64,000 nucleotides of DNA from Geminocystis sp. M7585_C2015_104. Its GTDB lineage: Bacteria; Cyanobacteriota; Cyanobacteriia; Cyanobacteriales; Cyanobacteriaceae. A program made the translations under genes and the position numbers. The notes beneath the pieces were generated by a model that did no database searches, was not told the DNA's origin, and saw only the letters and a list, made by a program, of their open reading frames with translations. Within the stretch, counting starts at the first letter, position 1. Every line of letters starts with the position of its first letter. This document shows positions 29,756 to 39,617 of this stretch, in pieces. The stretch is from contig DVEF01000108.1 of the NCBI GenBank assembly GCA_015295805.1, forward strand, positions 1 through 64,000. The letters are read 5' to 3'.

Positions 29756-30064
29756 TTATCCCGGTTTTACCACCTTTTGTGCTTTTACAAGGGTTTCTAT
29801 AACCTGCTGAGGATTCATCAGTCTTTTCAACACTACCTGTTTTATGTTTCGATCTAACTTGACACTTTCCGACAGTGGTATCACCTCCACCATAATCACT
29901 GCATCTTCCACCTCGTATAGCCAAAGAGTCTCATTGTTTTCCACTATGCCTAAAGGCAGACAGCGGATATGGGGTTTTCGTCGCCAGGCTACCTCATTCC
30001 ACAATCCTCCTCTTTCCCAAATTCGATTATAAGTCCAACCTGCCGTCAGAAAAAAATACTTCAT
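29756..30064 (-). CDS. Conserved cyanobacterial protein of ~100 residues, function unknown
   Basis: A 102-residue soluble protein beginning MKYFFLTAGWTYNRIWE and containing GLWNEVAWRRKPHI and LWLYEVEDAVIMVEV. I recognise this pattern from small uncharacterised cyanobacterial proteins, but know of no function. It has no signal, membrane helix or metal motif. A G-rich tract lies 40-86 bases upstream of its start. Confidence 0.7.
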   Translation of the reverse strand: MKYFFLTAGWTYNRIWERGGLWNEVAWRRKPHIRCLPLGIVENNETLWLYEVEDAVIMVEVIPLSESVKLDRNIKQVVLKRLMNPQQVIETLVKAQKVVKPG

Positions 30065-30104
30065 ACCCCCTTGTTATTGGTGTCGTTTCTCTTCTATGCT
30101 AATA

Positions 30105-30150
30105 GGGGATAGGGGGTAGGGGGTGGGGTATGGGTGGGGGGTAGTGGGGG
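30105..30150 (+). repeat. G-run tract of near-heptamer repeats, G-quadruplex candidate
   Basis: Seven runs of three to six G within 46 bases (starting at 30105, 30112, 30119, 30125, 30132, 30136 and 30146). They are spaced as GGGGATA, GGGGGTA, GGGGGTG and similar near-heptamers. This recalls the short tandem heptamer repeats (STRR) known in some cyanobacteria. It lies in the gap upstream of the 102-residue gene and downstream of the binding-protein gene. Confidence 0.6.
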
Positions 30151-30219
30151 ATTATGATTATAAGGCCTTACTGGGGTCAAGATTAGTAACAAAATTTTCA
30201 ACAATCCCCGGAAGTAGAA

Positions 30220-31992
30220 TTAAAAATCACGTAGTTTGAGTCTTTCAATATTCCAAAAAGCCCCACCTAGGGCAGAATATTGTATGCCTTGAATGCGATT
30301 TCTAACGGCGGCTAAAGAGTAGGGGTTTACTAGGTAAATAAGGGGTAGGTATTCGGAAGCAAGTTGTTGGGTTTGTCGGTAGATTTCCCTTCTTTTTTCA
30401 AAGTCTAATTCACTGGCTGCCTGGACATATAATTCCCCGATTTTTCTTTCCCAGTCGGCAACAACTCTCCCCTCAATTGGTTTTCTGCCGGGTTGTGGTT
30501 TTTGATTAAACAAGTGTAAATTGCCATCAGGAGACCACAAATTGATACCATCATTTGGCTCATTCCCTCCCGTGAATCCAATTATATGCGCTTCCCAGTC
30601 CAGTGTGTTAGTAAGTTTATCAACCAGTACATTAAAAGCAATAGGAGTAAAGTCTACTTGTATCCCAATTTTTGCCAAATCCTGTTTTATTTGTGCCCCC
30701 AATGCCTCTCTTATTTTATTGCCAGCATTGGTTAAAAGAGTGAATCTTACAGGGTTATTATCTGCATCTAAAAGTCTGCCATTTTCATCATATTTAAAAC
30801 CCTCGGCTAGTAATAATTTTTTCGCCAATTCCGGATTGTAATCGTACCCCTTTATGGTAGGATCATAGAAGGGAGATTGCATGGAGATGGGGGAGTTTTG
30901 TTTTTCTCCCAAGCCTCGGTAGATATTATTAATCATCCTATCCCTGTTTATGGCATAGGCTACTGCCCGTCTGAAATTGACATTATTAAACCACTTGGAC
31001 TTTATTGGCTCTACTAGGGGTTTGCCATCCCGATACCCCCTGTTCAAATTAAATGCCATAAAGGTCAACCCGTAGGCTGGCCCACCATTATAAATGGTAA
31101 AATCCCCCCTTTTTTCCTCCTTCTTTAACAAAGAAAAATACTCCGGAGAAACTGCTATTGAGTCCAAACTGCCTGAGCGAAATTGTAGTAAGGCTGTGTC
31201 GGTCGACTCCACAATTTCCCACACAATTTCCTCTATATACGGCAACTGATTTCCCTCTTCATCTTTTTCCCAGTAGTAGGGATTTTTAGTAAAAACAATC
31301 CTCTGAGATGTTATATATTCTTTTAGTTTATAGGGGCCATTAACTACTAGTTCCTCTGGCGGCGTATCTACACCCCAAAAGGATAGGAAAAGGGGCCTAC
31401 CATCCCTGTCTCTTTTACGAATCTTCTCCTCTACAATATGTTTTGGTAAGATAGCTAAACCCGCACTTTGTAAAAAAGGCGCAAAAGGCTCAGAAATGGT
31501 AAACTTAACCTGACTATCACTGATTTTTTCCACCTTGGGAAAACTCCGACTTTTACCAATACGAAGACTGTCTCTCACATTAGTAGGAATTTCCGGGTTA
31601 AGATAGACATCATTATAGGTAAACACCACATCATCTACCGTTAAGGGATGGCCATCTGACCATTTTAAGTCTTTCCTAAGAGTGAAAATTATACTCAGTT
31701 TGTCATCCGAAATAGTCCAACTTTCTGCTAATGCTGGCAAGATTTCCCCCGTCAGGGGATTTTCCTTTACTAACCCCTCATAGGTTAACCCAAAAATGTT
31801 AGGAGATTCCTGAGACAGGGCTACATTAAAGGTTTTTGGATCACTTAATATTGCCTGTACAATTCTAGATTTACTATAAATGTTTCCCCGCCAGTTGCAG
31901 GAGTTGATGCCTACAACTATCCCAGCAAAAATTACTGCCAATATTATAGAACTTATTCTCTTGTTTTGTCTCCTATTAGCCGTCAATACCAT
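30220..31992 (-). CDS. Oligopeptide/dipeptide ABC transporter substrate-binding lipoprotein (SBP family 5)
   Basis: A 590-residue solute-binding protein of the OppA/DppA family. The N-terminus has a basic start and a hydrophobic stretch ending in a lipobox (GINSC at about residue 32), so it should be anchored outside the plasma membrane. Family landmarks include PNIFGLTYEGLVKENPLTGEILPALAESW (read in parts), FTLRKDLKWSDGHPLTVDDVVFTY and FRRAVAYAINRDRMI. The ligand cannot be told from sequence; peptides are usual. Permease and ATPase genes are not adjacent. It sits 31 bases downstream of polA on the same strand. Confidence 0.9.
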   Translation of the reverse strand: MVLTANRRQNKRISSIILAVIFAGIVVGINSCNWRGNIYSKSRIVQAILSDPKTFNVALSQESPNIFGLTYEGLVKENPLTGEILPALAESWTISDDKLSIIFTLRKDLKWSDGHPLTVDDVVFTYNDVYLNPEIPTNVRDSLRIGKSRSFPKVEKISDSQVKFTISEPFAPFLQSAGLAILPKHIVEEKIRKRDRDGRPLFLSFWGVDTPPEELVVNGPYKLKEYITSQRIVFTKNPYYWEKDEEGNQLPYIEEIVWEIVESTDTALLQFRSGSLDSIAVSPEYFSLLKKEEKRGDFTIYNGGPAYGLTFMAFNLNRGYRDGKPLVEPIKSKWFNNVNFRRAVAYAINRDRMINNIYRGLGEKQNSPISMQSPFYDPTIKGYDYNPELAKKLLLAEGFKYDENGRLLDADNNPVRFTLLTNAGNKIREALGAQIKQDLAKIGIQVDFTPIAFNVLVDKLTNTLDWEAHIIGFTGGNEPNDGINLWSPDGNLHLFNQKPQPGRKPIEGRVVADWERKIGELYVQAASELDFEKRREIYRQTQQLASEYLPLIYLVNPYSLAAVRNRIQGIQYSALGGAFWNIERLKLRDF

Positions 31993-32023
31993 ACCCTAAA
32001 TCTCTGTATAAAATTATAGTTTC

Positions 32024-34858
32024 CTATTTGGCATCCATCCAGTTACTCCCCACATGAGTGTCTACAACCAGGGGAATTTTTAGGGAAATGACACTCTCCA
32101 TTGCCGCCCTGATTTTAGGCGTCAAACAATCAATTCTTTCAGAGGGTATTTCAAACACCAACTCATCATGTACCTGTAACAGTAGTTTGCCCCCTTCTCG
32201 GTTTAAGATTTCATCCACTGCTATCATGGCCAGTTTTATTATATCAGCACTAGAACCCTGAATAGGGGCGTTGGCAGCCGCCCTCAACATCTGTGCCGTT
32301 TGATTGTCCAATTTAATGGCTGTTAAATCAAAAGAATTAATGTCCCTGTTTTTCAGTCCTTTTATCACGTCATTGCTAAAATGAAAATACCTTCTTCTCC
32401 CCAGAATGGTAGTTACATAACCATTTATTATCGCCTCTTTCTTCACTCTTTCTAGGTATTCAAAAACCTTGGGGTATTTTTGATGATAAATATCAATAAA
32501 TTTCTTAGCTGTGGCCACATCAACCCCAGTTTCCCGGGCAAATTTCTGCGCGCCCATTCCGTATATTATTCCAAAGTTTATCGTCTTGCCGATGTTTCTT
32601 TCTTCCGGAGTTATATCTTCCTTTCCCAAGAGGATTCTCGCCGTTACTGTGTGGATGTCCAGGTTATTTTTGTAGGCGTCTATCAGTCTCTCCTCCTCAC
32701 TCAAGTGGGCCAGTATTCTTAACTCTATTTGGGAATAATCTGCACTTAAAAATAGGCATCCCTCTTCGGGTATAAATCCTCTACGAATCCTCCTAGAAAA
32801 GGCAGTGCGAATAGGGATGTTTTGTAAGTTAGGATTAGAAGATGATAGTCTCCCCGTGGCGGTTACTGTCTGATTATAATTAGTGTGAATTCTTCTAGTC
32901 TTGGGGTTAACTAGAGTGGGGAGGGCATCCACATAGGTAGACTTCAATTTGCTTAGGGTTCGATGTTGTAAAATCAACTCCACTACCGGATGGGCACCTA
33001 TTAGTCTTTCTAACACATCTTGGTTGGTAGAATATCCCGTTTTGGTTTTGAGGGACTTGCTTTTATCTAAACCTAATTTTTCAAACAGCAACTCACTAAG
33101 TTGTCTCGGGGAAGCCAGGTTAAATTTACCTACTATGGCAAATATCTTTGTTTCAATTTCCTTCAACTCCCCTTCCATTTCTTCTGACAATTTTTGGAAA
33201 TAATCTGTGTCTATTAACACCCCATTTGCTTCCATTTTTGCCAAAACGGACTCTAGTTTTAACTCCAGGTTGAATACCGTCTGCAATGAAGGTATTTTCG
33301 CCAACTCTTCCCGCAACTTTTCCGTGAGGTGGAAGGTCGCCAAAACATCCAAACCGCAATATTGTGCTACCGTTTCGGGGGATAAATGGGCAATCGTCTG
33401 GTTTTTATCTATTTTTAAGTCTCCATAATCCCTAGCTATGAAATCCAGCCTATACCTAACACATAAATTGCTCAGTTTATGGCTCTCTTCTGGTTGTAAA
33501 ACATAACTTGCCAACATAGTATCAAAAACAACTCCCCTGAGAGTTACTCCGTGATGGAGTAAAACTAGTCTATCAAATTTGGTGTTGTGGAAAGTCTTCG
33601 GGTATTTCTCATCTTCAAGAATAGGCTTCAACTGCTGTTTTACTAACTCCCAATCCAATTGTTTTCTACTGGTGTGTCCCAGGGGTATATAAGCGGTATT
33701 TTCTAAACTCTTCCCCCAACAAACCCCAATACCGACAAGATTTGCATACTGAGTCTCAAGGGAGTCAGTTTCTGTATCCCAGGCAGTAAGTTTTGCCTCT
33801 TTGATATTATCTATTATCCGCGCAAGTTTAGGAAGTTCATCTACAACAATTGTGGCCGATGGTGAATTAGATTCACCCCATTCAAACAGGGACATTTGTT
33901 TACTACTATTCTCTGATTTTTCCTCCGTATTCTTATTAGCAACAACGCCACCCAACTTCTGTTGAATTTCGTCAATCCTTTTCAGGAAACTATGTAATTC
34001 CAACCGCTGAAACAGGGGAATAACTTTCTCCTGGGCAAATCCCTTTAGCCGAAACTCATCCCAAGAAAAGGATAAGTCGACACTGGTGACTATTCTAGCC
34101 AGGGATTGGGAGTGATATGCATCTTCCCTACCTTGGATTAACCTATTTCTAATTGCCGGTTTTATTTTGTCTAGATTATTATAAATGCCATCTAGAGTTT
34201 CATACTCACAAATCAGTTGACAGGCAGTCTTTTCCCCAATTCCCAACACCCCCGGAATGTTGTCAGATTTATCCCCACATAGGGCCCTATAGTCGACAAT
34301 TTGATTTGGTTTTATCCCTAGCCTAGTCAGTACCTCTTTCTCGTGATATAGTTCATATTTTCCCCAGGTCTTATCGGCATATAAAACACTAATTTCCGCC
34401 TTGTCATTCACCAGTTGCCAAAGATCTCGATCTCCAGTTAGAATATAAACACGAAGGTTAGAATGGGCCCCCTTTGTTGCTATAGTGCCAATAACATCAT
34501 CAGCCTCATAACCCTCTGCAGTTATAACGGGAATATTCAAAGCCCTCAAAACCTGTTGTAGGTTGGTAATATCCTCAAGGAAGTCGGAGGGGGTTTCCTG
34601 TCGATTAGCCTTGTAGTCGTTGTAGGTGGTGTGACGGAAGGTAGGACTTTTTACATCAAAAGCCACAGCCAAATAATGGGGAGAATAGGTGTTGATGATG
34701 GTAAACAGGGAATTGAGAAAACCAAAACAGACACTGGTAGGAATTCCATCAGAGGTGTACAGTGGCTTTTTTTTTCCCTTGGCCAGGGCATAGTAGGCAC
34801 GATAGGCTAGAGAATGGCCATCTACAATTAACAATAGAGGTTTATCACTGTCACTCAT
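32024..34858 (-). CDS. polA: DNA polymerase I
   Basis: A 944-residue polymerase with all three activities visible. The 5'-nuclease occupies about residues 1-290 (LLIVDGHSLAYRAYYA, GDKSDNIPGV). The 3'-5' exonuclease occupies about 340-530 and keeps its acidic residues (WDTETDSL, FHNTKFD, YCGLDVLATF), so proofreading is probably active. The polymerase occupies about 560-944, with motif A SADYSQIELRILAH, motif B NFGIIYGMGAQ and motif C LQVHDELVFE. Phe in motif B (TINFG) is the form that discriminates against dideoxynucleotides. It serves gap filling, primer removal and repair. Confidence 0.96.
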   Translation of the reverse strand: MSDSDKPLLLIVDGHSLAYRAYYALAKGKKKPLYTSDGIPTSVCFGFLNSLFTIINTYSPHYLAVAFDVKSPTFRHTTYNDYKANRQETPSDFLEDITNLQQVLRALNIPVITAEGYEADDVIGTIATKGAHSNLRVYILTGDRDLWQLVNDKAEISVLYADKTWGKYELYHEKEVLTRLGIKPNQIVDYRALCGDKSDNIPGVLGIGEKTACQLICEYETLDGIYNNLDKIKPAIRNRLIQGREDAYHSQSLARIVTSVDLSFSWDEFRLKGFAQEKVIPLFQRLELHSFLKRIDEIQQKLGGVVANKNTEEKSENSSKQMSLFEWGESNSPSATIVVDELPKLARIIDNIKEAKLTAWDTETDSLETQYANLVGIGVCWGKSLENTAYIPLGHTSRKQLDWELVKQQLKPILEDEKYPKTFHNTKFDRLVLLHHGVTLRGVVFDTMLASYVLQPEESHKLSNLCVRYRLDFIARDYGDLKIDKNQTIAHLSPETVAQYCGLDVLATFHLTEKLREELAKIPSLQTVFNLELKLESVLAKMEANGVLIDTDYFQKLSEEMEGELKEIETKIFAIVGKFNLASPRQLSELLFEKLGLDKSKSLKTKTGYSTNQDVLERLIGAHPVVELILQHRTLSKLKSTYVDALPTLVNPKTRRIHTNYNQTVTATGRLSSSNPNLQNIPIRTAFSRRIRRGFIPEEGCLFLSADYSQIELRILAHLSEEERLIDAYKNNLDIHTVTARILLGKEDITPEERNIGKTINFGIIYGMGAQKFARETGVDVATAKKFIDIYHQKYPKVFEYLERVKKEAIINGYVTTILGRRRYFHFSNDVIKGLKNRDINSFDLTAIKLDNQTAQMLRAAANAPIQGSSADIIKLAMIAVDEILNREGGKLLLQVHDELVFEIPSERIDCLTPKIRAAMESVISLKIPLVVDTHVGSNWMDAK

Positions 34859-34994
34859 GGGAGTTGGTCAGATTTATTTTATACACACTTGAATTTTACA
34901 CGCCTACCGCTTTATATTTCCCGGCAAATTGTATAATGTTATTCTAACATGTTTTTACCATCTTTTCATTTTAAATTGAATATTTTTGGCAAAA

Positions 34995-35633
34995 ATGTTA
35001 TTAACAGAAGAACAGAAGATGGGGGGAGTATATTTAGATTTTGAGTATCCGGTGGTGGAGATGTTTCACTCGTTGCAAGGTGAGGGATTTTGGACAGGCA
35101 CTAATGCCTTTTTTATCCGTTTAGCTGGCTGTGATGTATATTGTCCTTGGTGTGATCAGAAAGAGACTTGGTCAACAAGAGGACATCCATTATTGACTGT
35201 ATTGGAAATAATAAAAGAGGCGAAAAATACCACAGCCAATGTTGTCATTGTAACCGGAGGCGAGCCATTACTTTACAATCTTTTACCCCTGACAAAATCC
35301 CTCAAGGGGGAGGGCTATAGAATCCACTTGGAAACATCGGGTAGTAGGGATTTAACAGGTGTTTTTGATTGGATTACCCTATCTCCAAAACCCTACAAAA
35401 AGCCGCTGGAGGCTATCTATAAATATGCCGATGAATTGAAGGTAGTGGTGGACAAAGAGTCTGATTTGATTTGGGCCGAATCAGAGGCGAAAAAAGTCAG
35501 GAAAAGTTGTTGGAAATATCTACAACCCCAGTGGAATAACAAGGCAAGTCAAGAGTTAGTTATTAATTACATACTGACTCATCCCCACTGGCGTTTAAGT
35601 CTTCAAACCCATAAGTTTTTAAAAATCCAATAA
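34995..35633 (+). CDS. queE: 7-carboxy-7-deazaguanine synthase
   Basis: Radical SAM enzyme that contracts the pterin ring in the queuosine / 7-deazaguanine pathway. The protein is about 212 residues from the ATG at 34995; a TTG three codons upstream is also possible. It shows EMFHSLQGEGFWTGTNAFFI and the cluster motif CDVYCPWC (C-x3-C-x2-C). VTGGEPLL and LETSGS for SAM and substrate binding are also present. It is divergent from polA and convergent with ispD, the two stop codons being only 7 bases apart. No other queuosine gene is in the window. Confidence 0.92.
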   Translation: MLLTEEQKMGGVYLDFEYPVVEMFHSLQGEGFWTGTNAFFIRLAGCDVYCPWCDQKETWSTRGHPLLTVLEIIKEAKNTTANVVIVTGGEPLLYNLLPLTKSLKGEGYRIHLETSGSRDLTGVFDWITLSPKPYKKPLEAIYKYADELKVVVDKESDLIWAESEAKKVRKSCWKYLQPQWNNKASQELVINYILTHPHWRLSLQTHKFLKIQ

Positions 35634-35640
35634 AGTGAAA

Positions 35641-36345
35641 TCAGCCAACGGAAAAAAGACTATTACTATACCGCTGATTGAGGATAAATTCAGCAATAGT
35701 CAAATCGATGGGAGTGGTAACCTTGATATTTGTCTCCTCCCCCATTACTATACGTACAGGGAAACCACATTTTTCCAGGAGGGAGGCATCATCAGTCACC
35801 TGCCACCCCATTTGTAAACCGCGCTCATGACATCTCTTCAACAATTTCACATCAAAACCCTGAGGAGTCTGGGCCGCCCAAAGAAAATCCCTTACAGGCG
35901 TATCAGTAATCAACAAGTCAGAATTAACCACCTTAATAGTATCCTTCACCGGGACGGCCGCAATCAAGGCCTGACAGTCATGCAGGGCTTCCGCACAACG
36001 ATTTAACAGTTGGGGGGTTACCAAACACCTAGCCCCATCATGAATTAAAACCTTATCTGCCTCCTGGGGCAGGGCCTGTAAGCCATTATAGACTGACTGT
36101 TGTCTAGTTTGGCCCCCCTGAATCAACCGAATAGGTTTTTTAGGCTTAATTTGTGCTATAATCTCCTCAAAGAATGGGAAGTCGTGACTTTGACCCATTA
36201 TTCCTATCCATGTAATTTTTTCTGCCGCCTCTGCTGCCAGAATAGTCCAGGCTAATAGGGGTTTGCCCTTTAATTCTAAAAGAAGTTTGTTACGGGGGCT
36301 ACCCATCCTCTTGCCCATTCCTGCTGCTGGAATCAACAAGTACAT
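35641..36345 (-). CDS. ispD: 2-C-methyl-D-erythritol 4-phosphate cytidylyltransferase
   Basis: Third step of the MEP isoprenoid pathway: MEP plus CTP gives CDP-ME. The 234-residue protein begins with the nucleotide-binding segment IPAAGMGKRMGSPRNKLLLEL. It also has VLIHDGARCLV, AAVPVKDTIK, AAQTPQGFD and VTDDASLLE, all diagnostic of IspD. It is divergent from bioF (about 60 bases between starts). Confidence 0.94.
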   Translation of the reverse strand: MYLLIPAAGMGKRMGSPRNKLLLELKGKPLLAWTILAAEAAEKITWIGIMGQSHDFPFFEEIIAQIKPKKPIRLIQGGQTRQQSVYNGLQALPQEADKVLIHDGARCLVTPQLLNRCAEALHDCQALIAAVPVKDTIKVVNSDLLITDTPVRDFLWAAQTPQGFDVKLLKRCHERGLQMGWQVTDDASLLEKCGFPVRIVMGEETNIKVTTPIDLTIAEFILNQRYSNSLFSVG

Positions 36346-36407
36346 AGTCTTTCCTGTTTAATTTCCTTCTAGAGTATCCTGTTACATTGTTTGTTCCTTG
36401 TCAATAT

Positions 36408-37577
36408 ATGTCTTCTTCCCTACATGATTATCTTGCCAAGTCTCTAGAGACAATAAAAAAGGCCAACTGGTATCGCCAAGAAAAACTAATCAGTAGCCTT
36501 CCCGGCGGGGTAGTAGAAATAGAAGGGCGACTATTAGTAAACTTTGCCAGTAACGATTATCTCGGTTTAGCCGGAGACGCACGTGTTATTGAAGCCGCCA
36601 CCCAAGCATTATATAAGTATGGCACAGGTAGCACTGGTTCCAGATTATTAAGTGGGCATAGGAAACTACATGAGGATTTAGAGAAAGCCATTGCCTCTTG
36701 GAAGAGGACAGAAAAAGCATTAGTATTTAGTTCAGGTTATAGTGCTAATATAGGCACCATTTGTAGCCTGGTAAAAGGGAGAGACTTAATACTAGAAGAC
36801 GAGTACAATCATTCTAGTCTGAAAAACGGGGCTAAACTTAGTCAGGCTAAGATAGTCAGCTATAAACACTGCGATTGTGCCGATTTAACCGAAAAACTCT
36901 CCAAATTGAGGCCAAAACATCGTCACTGTCTCATTGTCACCGACAGTGTTTTCAGCATGGATGGCGATTTATGTCCTCTTCCAGAATTGATAGCCATTAG
37001 CGAGAAATTCGACTGTTGGCTTTTGCTCGACGATGCCCATGCTACGGGTGTCTTGGGAAAAACCGGGGCAGGCAGTGTGGAACATTTTGGCATAGACGTT
37101 ACAGGAAAAAATATTATCCAAGTAGGTACTCTCAGTAAAGCCATAGGGAGTCTAGGGGGGTATGTAGCTGGTAGTGCCCTTCTTATCGACTTTCTCCGCA
37201 ACCGCTGTCCCACTTGGATTTATACTACTGCCCTTTCCCCTGCCGACACTGCTGCCGCCATAGCCGCCATAGAAATCATCCAACAGGAGGCCAACAGGAG
37301 GGAACAGCTGTGGCACAATATTAACACCCTCAAACAGATATTCCGGCGTCTCCAATTACCCACACTCCCCTCAGACTCCGCCATTATTTGTCTCAAGTGT
37401 CACAATCCCCCCCACGCCCTACATCTCAGCCTCCAGCTACAGAAAGAAGGCTTTTTCGTGCCTGCCATTCGTCCTCCCACAGTGCCCACCAGTCGTCTTC
37501 GTTTTTCCGTCATGGCCACCCATCTGCCACAACACTTCCAACAGCTTGCATCTGTCTTATCCCATTTTCCCCTTTGA
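36408..37577 (+). CDS. bioF: 8-amino-7-oxononanoate synthase or related PLP alpha-oxoamine synthase
   Basis: PLP enzyme condensing pimeloyl-ACP/CoA with alanine in biotin synthesis. The 389-residue protein has [50 protein letters not shown] and the PLP lysine in [13 protein letters not shown]. The ATG at 36408 is preferred to an upstream TTG at 36387. Close relatives (2-amino-3-ketobutyrate ligase) share the fold, but motif detail and length fit BioF. No other biotin gene is nearby. Confidence 0.9.
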   Translation: MSSSLHDYLAKSLETIKKANWYRQEKLISSLPGGVVEIEGRLLVNFASNDYLGLAGDARVIEAATQALYKYGTGSTGSRLLSGHRKLHEDLEKAIASWKRTEKALVFSSGYSANIGTICSLVKGRDLILEDEYNHSSLKNGAKLSQAKIVSYKHCDCADLTEKLSKLRPKHRHCLIVTDSVFSMDGDLCPLPELIAISEKFDCWLLLDDAHATGVLGKTGAGSVEHFGIDVTGKNIIQVGTLSKAIGSLGGYVAGSALLIDFLRNRCPTWIYTTALSPADTAAAIAAIEIIQQEANRREQLWHNINTLKQIFRRLQLPTLPSDSAIICLKCHNPPHALHLSLQLQKEGFFVPAIRPPTVPTSRLRFSVMATHLPQHFQQLASVLSHFPL

Positions 37578-37937
37578 ATCCCTGTTGGGTTTACAATTCC
37601 GCCTCCTTTACATTTCTTATCTTTACACTTCTTAGTATTTTGTCACAAGGTAGAGTATTTTATGGTAGGATGGGGGGTGTAAAGGTAAAAGGGGCGGTAG
37701 GCGCAGGTACTACCAAGGCACTTGGGCTGCGAATATTTTTGTTTAAAAAGTATTGCAACTAGAGGGGTGGTGGGAGAAAACACTAGGGAGGGAAGGGGAA
37801 TAAAGGAATGACCAGGAGGGGTAGGGGTAAGATTTATTTCCCGTTTGACAGACTGTTATAAGTGCTAGAGACAAAAGGGTGATCGGGATAAGGAGGTCGT
37901 CAGACAAATAAAACCCTTGAGACAGGCAAGAAAAAAA
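37578..37937. other. Intergenic stretch, G-rich on the plus strand, no gene seen
   Basis: No frame with protein features. The second half holds several short G-runs (GGGGTGGTGGG, GGGTAGGGG). Nothing structured could be assigned. A short run of A just before the tRNA (37931-37937) reads as a T-run on the minus strand and could end tRNA transcription. Confidence 0.4.
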
Positions 37938-38010
37938 TGGAGGTAAGCGGATTCGAACCGCTGGCCTTCACAATGCCATTGTGACGCTCTACCAACTGAG
38001 CTATACCCCC
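37938..38010 (-). tRNA. tRNA-Ala (anticodon GGC)
   Basis: The minus strand folds into a complete 73-base cloverleaf: acceptor GGGGGTA/TACCTCC; D arm GCTC-AGTTGGTA-GAGC; anticodon arm TCACA-ATGGCAT-TGTGA, which places GGC at 34-36; T arm AGCGG-TTCGAAT-CCGCT; discriminator A. The third acceptor pair is G-U, the known identity element of tRNA-Ala. CCA is not encoded. Confidence 0.96.
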
Positions 38011-38198
38011 TTGAGACGTAGATATTTTCTAGTCAGTGAGGTGCTGCTTTTCATCACAGGCACATTTGACATTATAAAACAAAATGGAAAAAAAAACAAG
38101 TGTGAAGGTGTGGGGGGGGGTGGGGCATATCTGCAGTGGGAGCAGAAGATGGGATAAGATGGAGTTAAATGTAAAGAAATCTTACAAAAGGGGGAAAT

Positions 38199-38861
38199 AT
38201 GTTCCTATTTGGCCAAAAAGGGAAAAAACTAACTATGCCCAAACCGGAAGAAGCATTGCCTGGAAGAAGCCAGAAGATGCCCATTCCAGCCAAACATTAT
38301 GTTAACGGAAACCCCATGAGGCCGCCATATCCGGAGAATATGGAATTAGCCATGTTTGGGATGGGGTGTTTTTGGGGGGCCGAAAAAAGATTTTGGCAAC
38401 TGGGAGAGGGCATTTATATAACGGCGGTGGGTTATGCTGCCGGTTATACCCCTAATCCCACCTATGAGGAGGTTTGTACTGGTCTAACTGGACATAATGA
38501 GGTAGTCTTGGTGGTATACGACCCGAAAATTATCCGTTATGAGACACTATTAAAAGTCTTCTGGGAAAATCATGATCCCACCCAGGGCATGCGTCAAGGC
38601 AACGACATTGGTACTCAGTATCGTTCAGGTATTTATACTTATACTCCCCAACAAAAAGAATTGGCAGAGAAAAGCAAGGCTATATACCAGGAAGAGTTAA
38701 GAAAAGCAGGCTATGGGGAGATAACTACAGAAATCCTGCCTGCACCAGAATTCTACTATGCTGAAGGGTACCACCAACAGTATTTAGCCAAAAATCCCAA
38801 CGGCTACTGTGGTTTGGGTGGGACAAAGGTACCCTTCCCCTTAGAAAAATTACTGTCTTAG
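38199..38861 (+). CDS. msrA: Peptide-methionine (S)-S-oxide reductase
   Basis: Repairs oxidised methionine in proteins. The 220-residue protein has the catalytic [11 protein letters not shown] motif, [28 protein letters not shown] and [16 protein letters not shown]. The extended N-terminus ([13 protein letters not shown]) is usual for plant and cyanobacterial MsrA. A ribosome site (AAAAGGGGGAAAT) precedes the ATG at 38199. A stem-loop at 38871-38905 separates it from the convergent glutaredoxin gene. Confidence 0.95.
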   Translation: MFLFGQKGKKLTMPKPEEALPGRSQKMPIPAKHYVNGNPMRPPYPENMELAMFGMGCFWGAEKRFWQLGEGIYITAVGYAAGYTPNPTYEEVCTGLTGHNEVVLVVYDPKIIRYETLLKVFWENHDPTQGMRQGNDIGTQYRSGIYTYTPQQKELAEKSKAIYQEELRKAGYGEITTEILPAPEFYYAEGYHQQYLAKNPNGYCGLGGTKVPFPLEKLLS

Positions 38862-38870
38862 AGAGATAAT

Positions 38871-38905
38871 AATAGGAGGGGGACTATTGATGCTTCCCCC
38901 CTATT
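38871..38905. terminator. Candidate two-way terminator hairpin between msrA and grxD
   Basis: AATAGG-A-GGGGGA (38871 on) faces TCCCCCCTATT (38895-38905) as an inverted repeat of about 11 pairs with one bulged base. It lies between two convergent genes. There is no long T-run after it, so the call rests on the stem and the position. Confidence 0.5.
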
Positions 38906-38911
38906 GGCCAT

Positions 38912-39235
38912 CTATGAGGCTAAGGCTACCTCAATCATTTGTTGCAATTCACCACTCTGGTATAGTTCAATCATAATGTCGCTGCCACCAATAAACTCCC
39001 CATTGATGTACACTTGGGGTATAGTGGGCCAGTTGGAATATTCTTTTATTCCCTGACGAATTTCATAGTCTGACAACACGTCGAAGGTTGTGTAGGGCAC
39101 TCCCAATTGGTTGAGTATTTGTACTACGTTGTTGGAAAAGCCACACTGGGGCATCAACTTACTCCCCTTCATGAATACTACTATCTTGTCGCTATTAATA
39201 ATATCCTCAATGCGTTTTTTCAATTCTGGAGTCAT
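38912..39235 (-). CDS. grxD: Monothiol CGFS glutaredoxin
   Basis: A 107-residue Grx4-type glutaredoxin with the CGFS active site ([14 protein letters not shown]), the [13 protein letters not shown] segment and [19 protein letters not shown]. This class binds [2Fe-2S] clusters with glutathione and acts in iron-sulfur transfer; it is a poor disulfide reductase. A BolA gene lies 63 bases upstream on the same strand. CGFS glutaredoxins and BolA proteins form mixed cluster-bridged dimers, so joint transcription is functionally sensible. Confidence 0.95.
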   Translation of the reverse strand: MTPELKKRIEDIINSDKIVVFMKGSKLMPQCGFSNNVVQILNQLGVPYTTFDVLSDYEIRQGIKEYSNWPTIPQVYINGEFIGGSDIMIELYQSGELQQMIEVALAS

Positions 39236-39298
39236 AACTGCTACTGTTTCCCTCTAGATAAGGCTAACGCTAAATCAAAGTACCACCACTTCCCCATT

Positions 39299-39553
39299 CT
39301 AACTGTTGAGGCTAGACCATGCAGAGGGGGTGTAAGTTTTCAAGGCTAAGGCATGAATTGCCTCACTCTGTAACTCTTTTTGTAGGGCGCTATACACCAG
39401 CTGGTGTTGTTGTACTTTAGTTTTCCCCTCGAAGGCTGATGAGATTACAATTGCTTCCAAATGGTCACCTGTGCCTGTCAAGTCTCTAACTACCACTTCC
39501 GCGTCGGGGATTTTTTGTTTGATAGTATTTTTCACTTGTTCTAAAGTCACCAT
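39299..39553 (-). CDS. BolA family protein
   Basis: An 84-residue BolA-like protein. It shows [19 protein letters not shown] (the nucleic-acid or cluster-binding loop with its His) and [11 protein letters not shown] with the conserved His, followed by the typical C-terminal [11 protein letters not shown]. It is probably co-transcribed with the CGFS glutaredoxin downstream and works as its partner in iron sensing or cluster transfer. Confidence 0.92.
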   Translation of the reverse strand: MVTLEQVKNTIKQKIPDAEVVVRDLTGTGDHLEAIVISSAFEGKTKVQQHQLVYSALQKELQSEAIHALALKTYTPSAWSSLNS

Positions 39554-39617
39554 AATCTATCCTGGGTTAGTTTTTAAACAATCGCCAACAATTCTTATCA
39601 TATCTTAATATCTTGTC

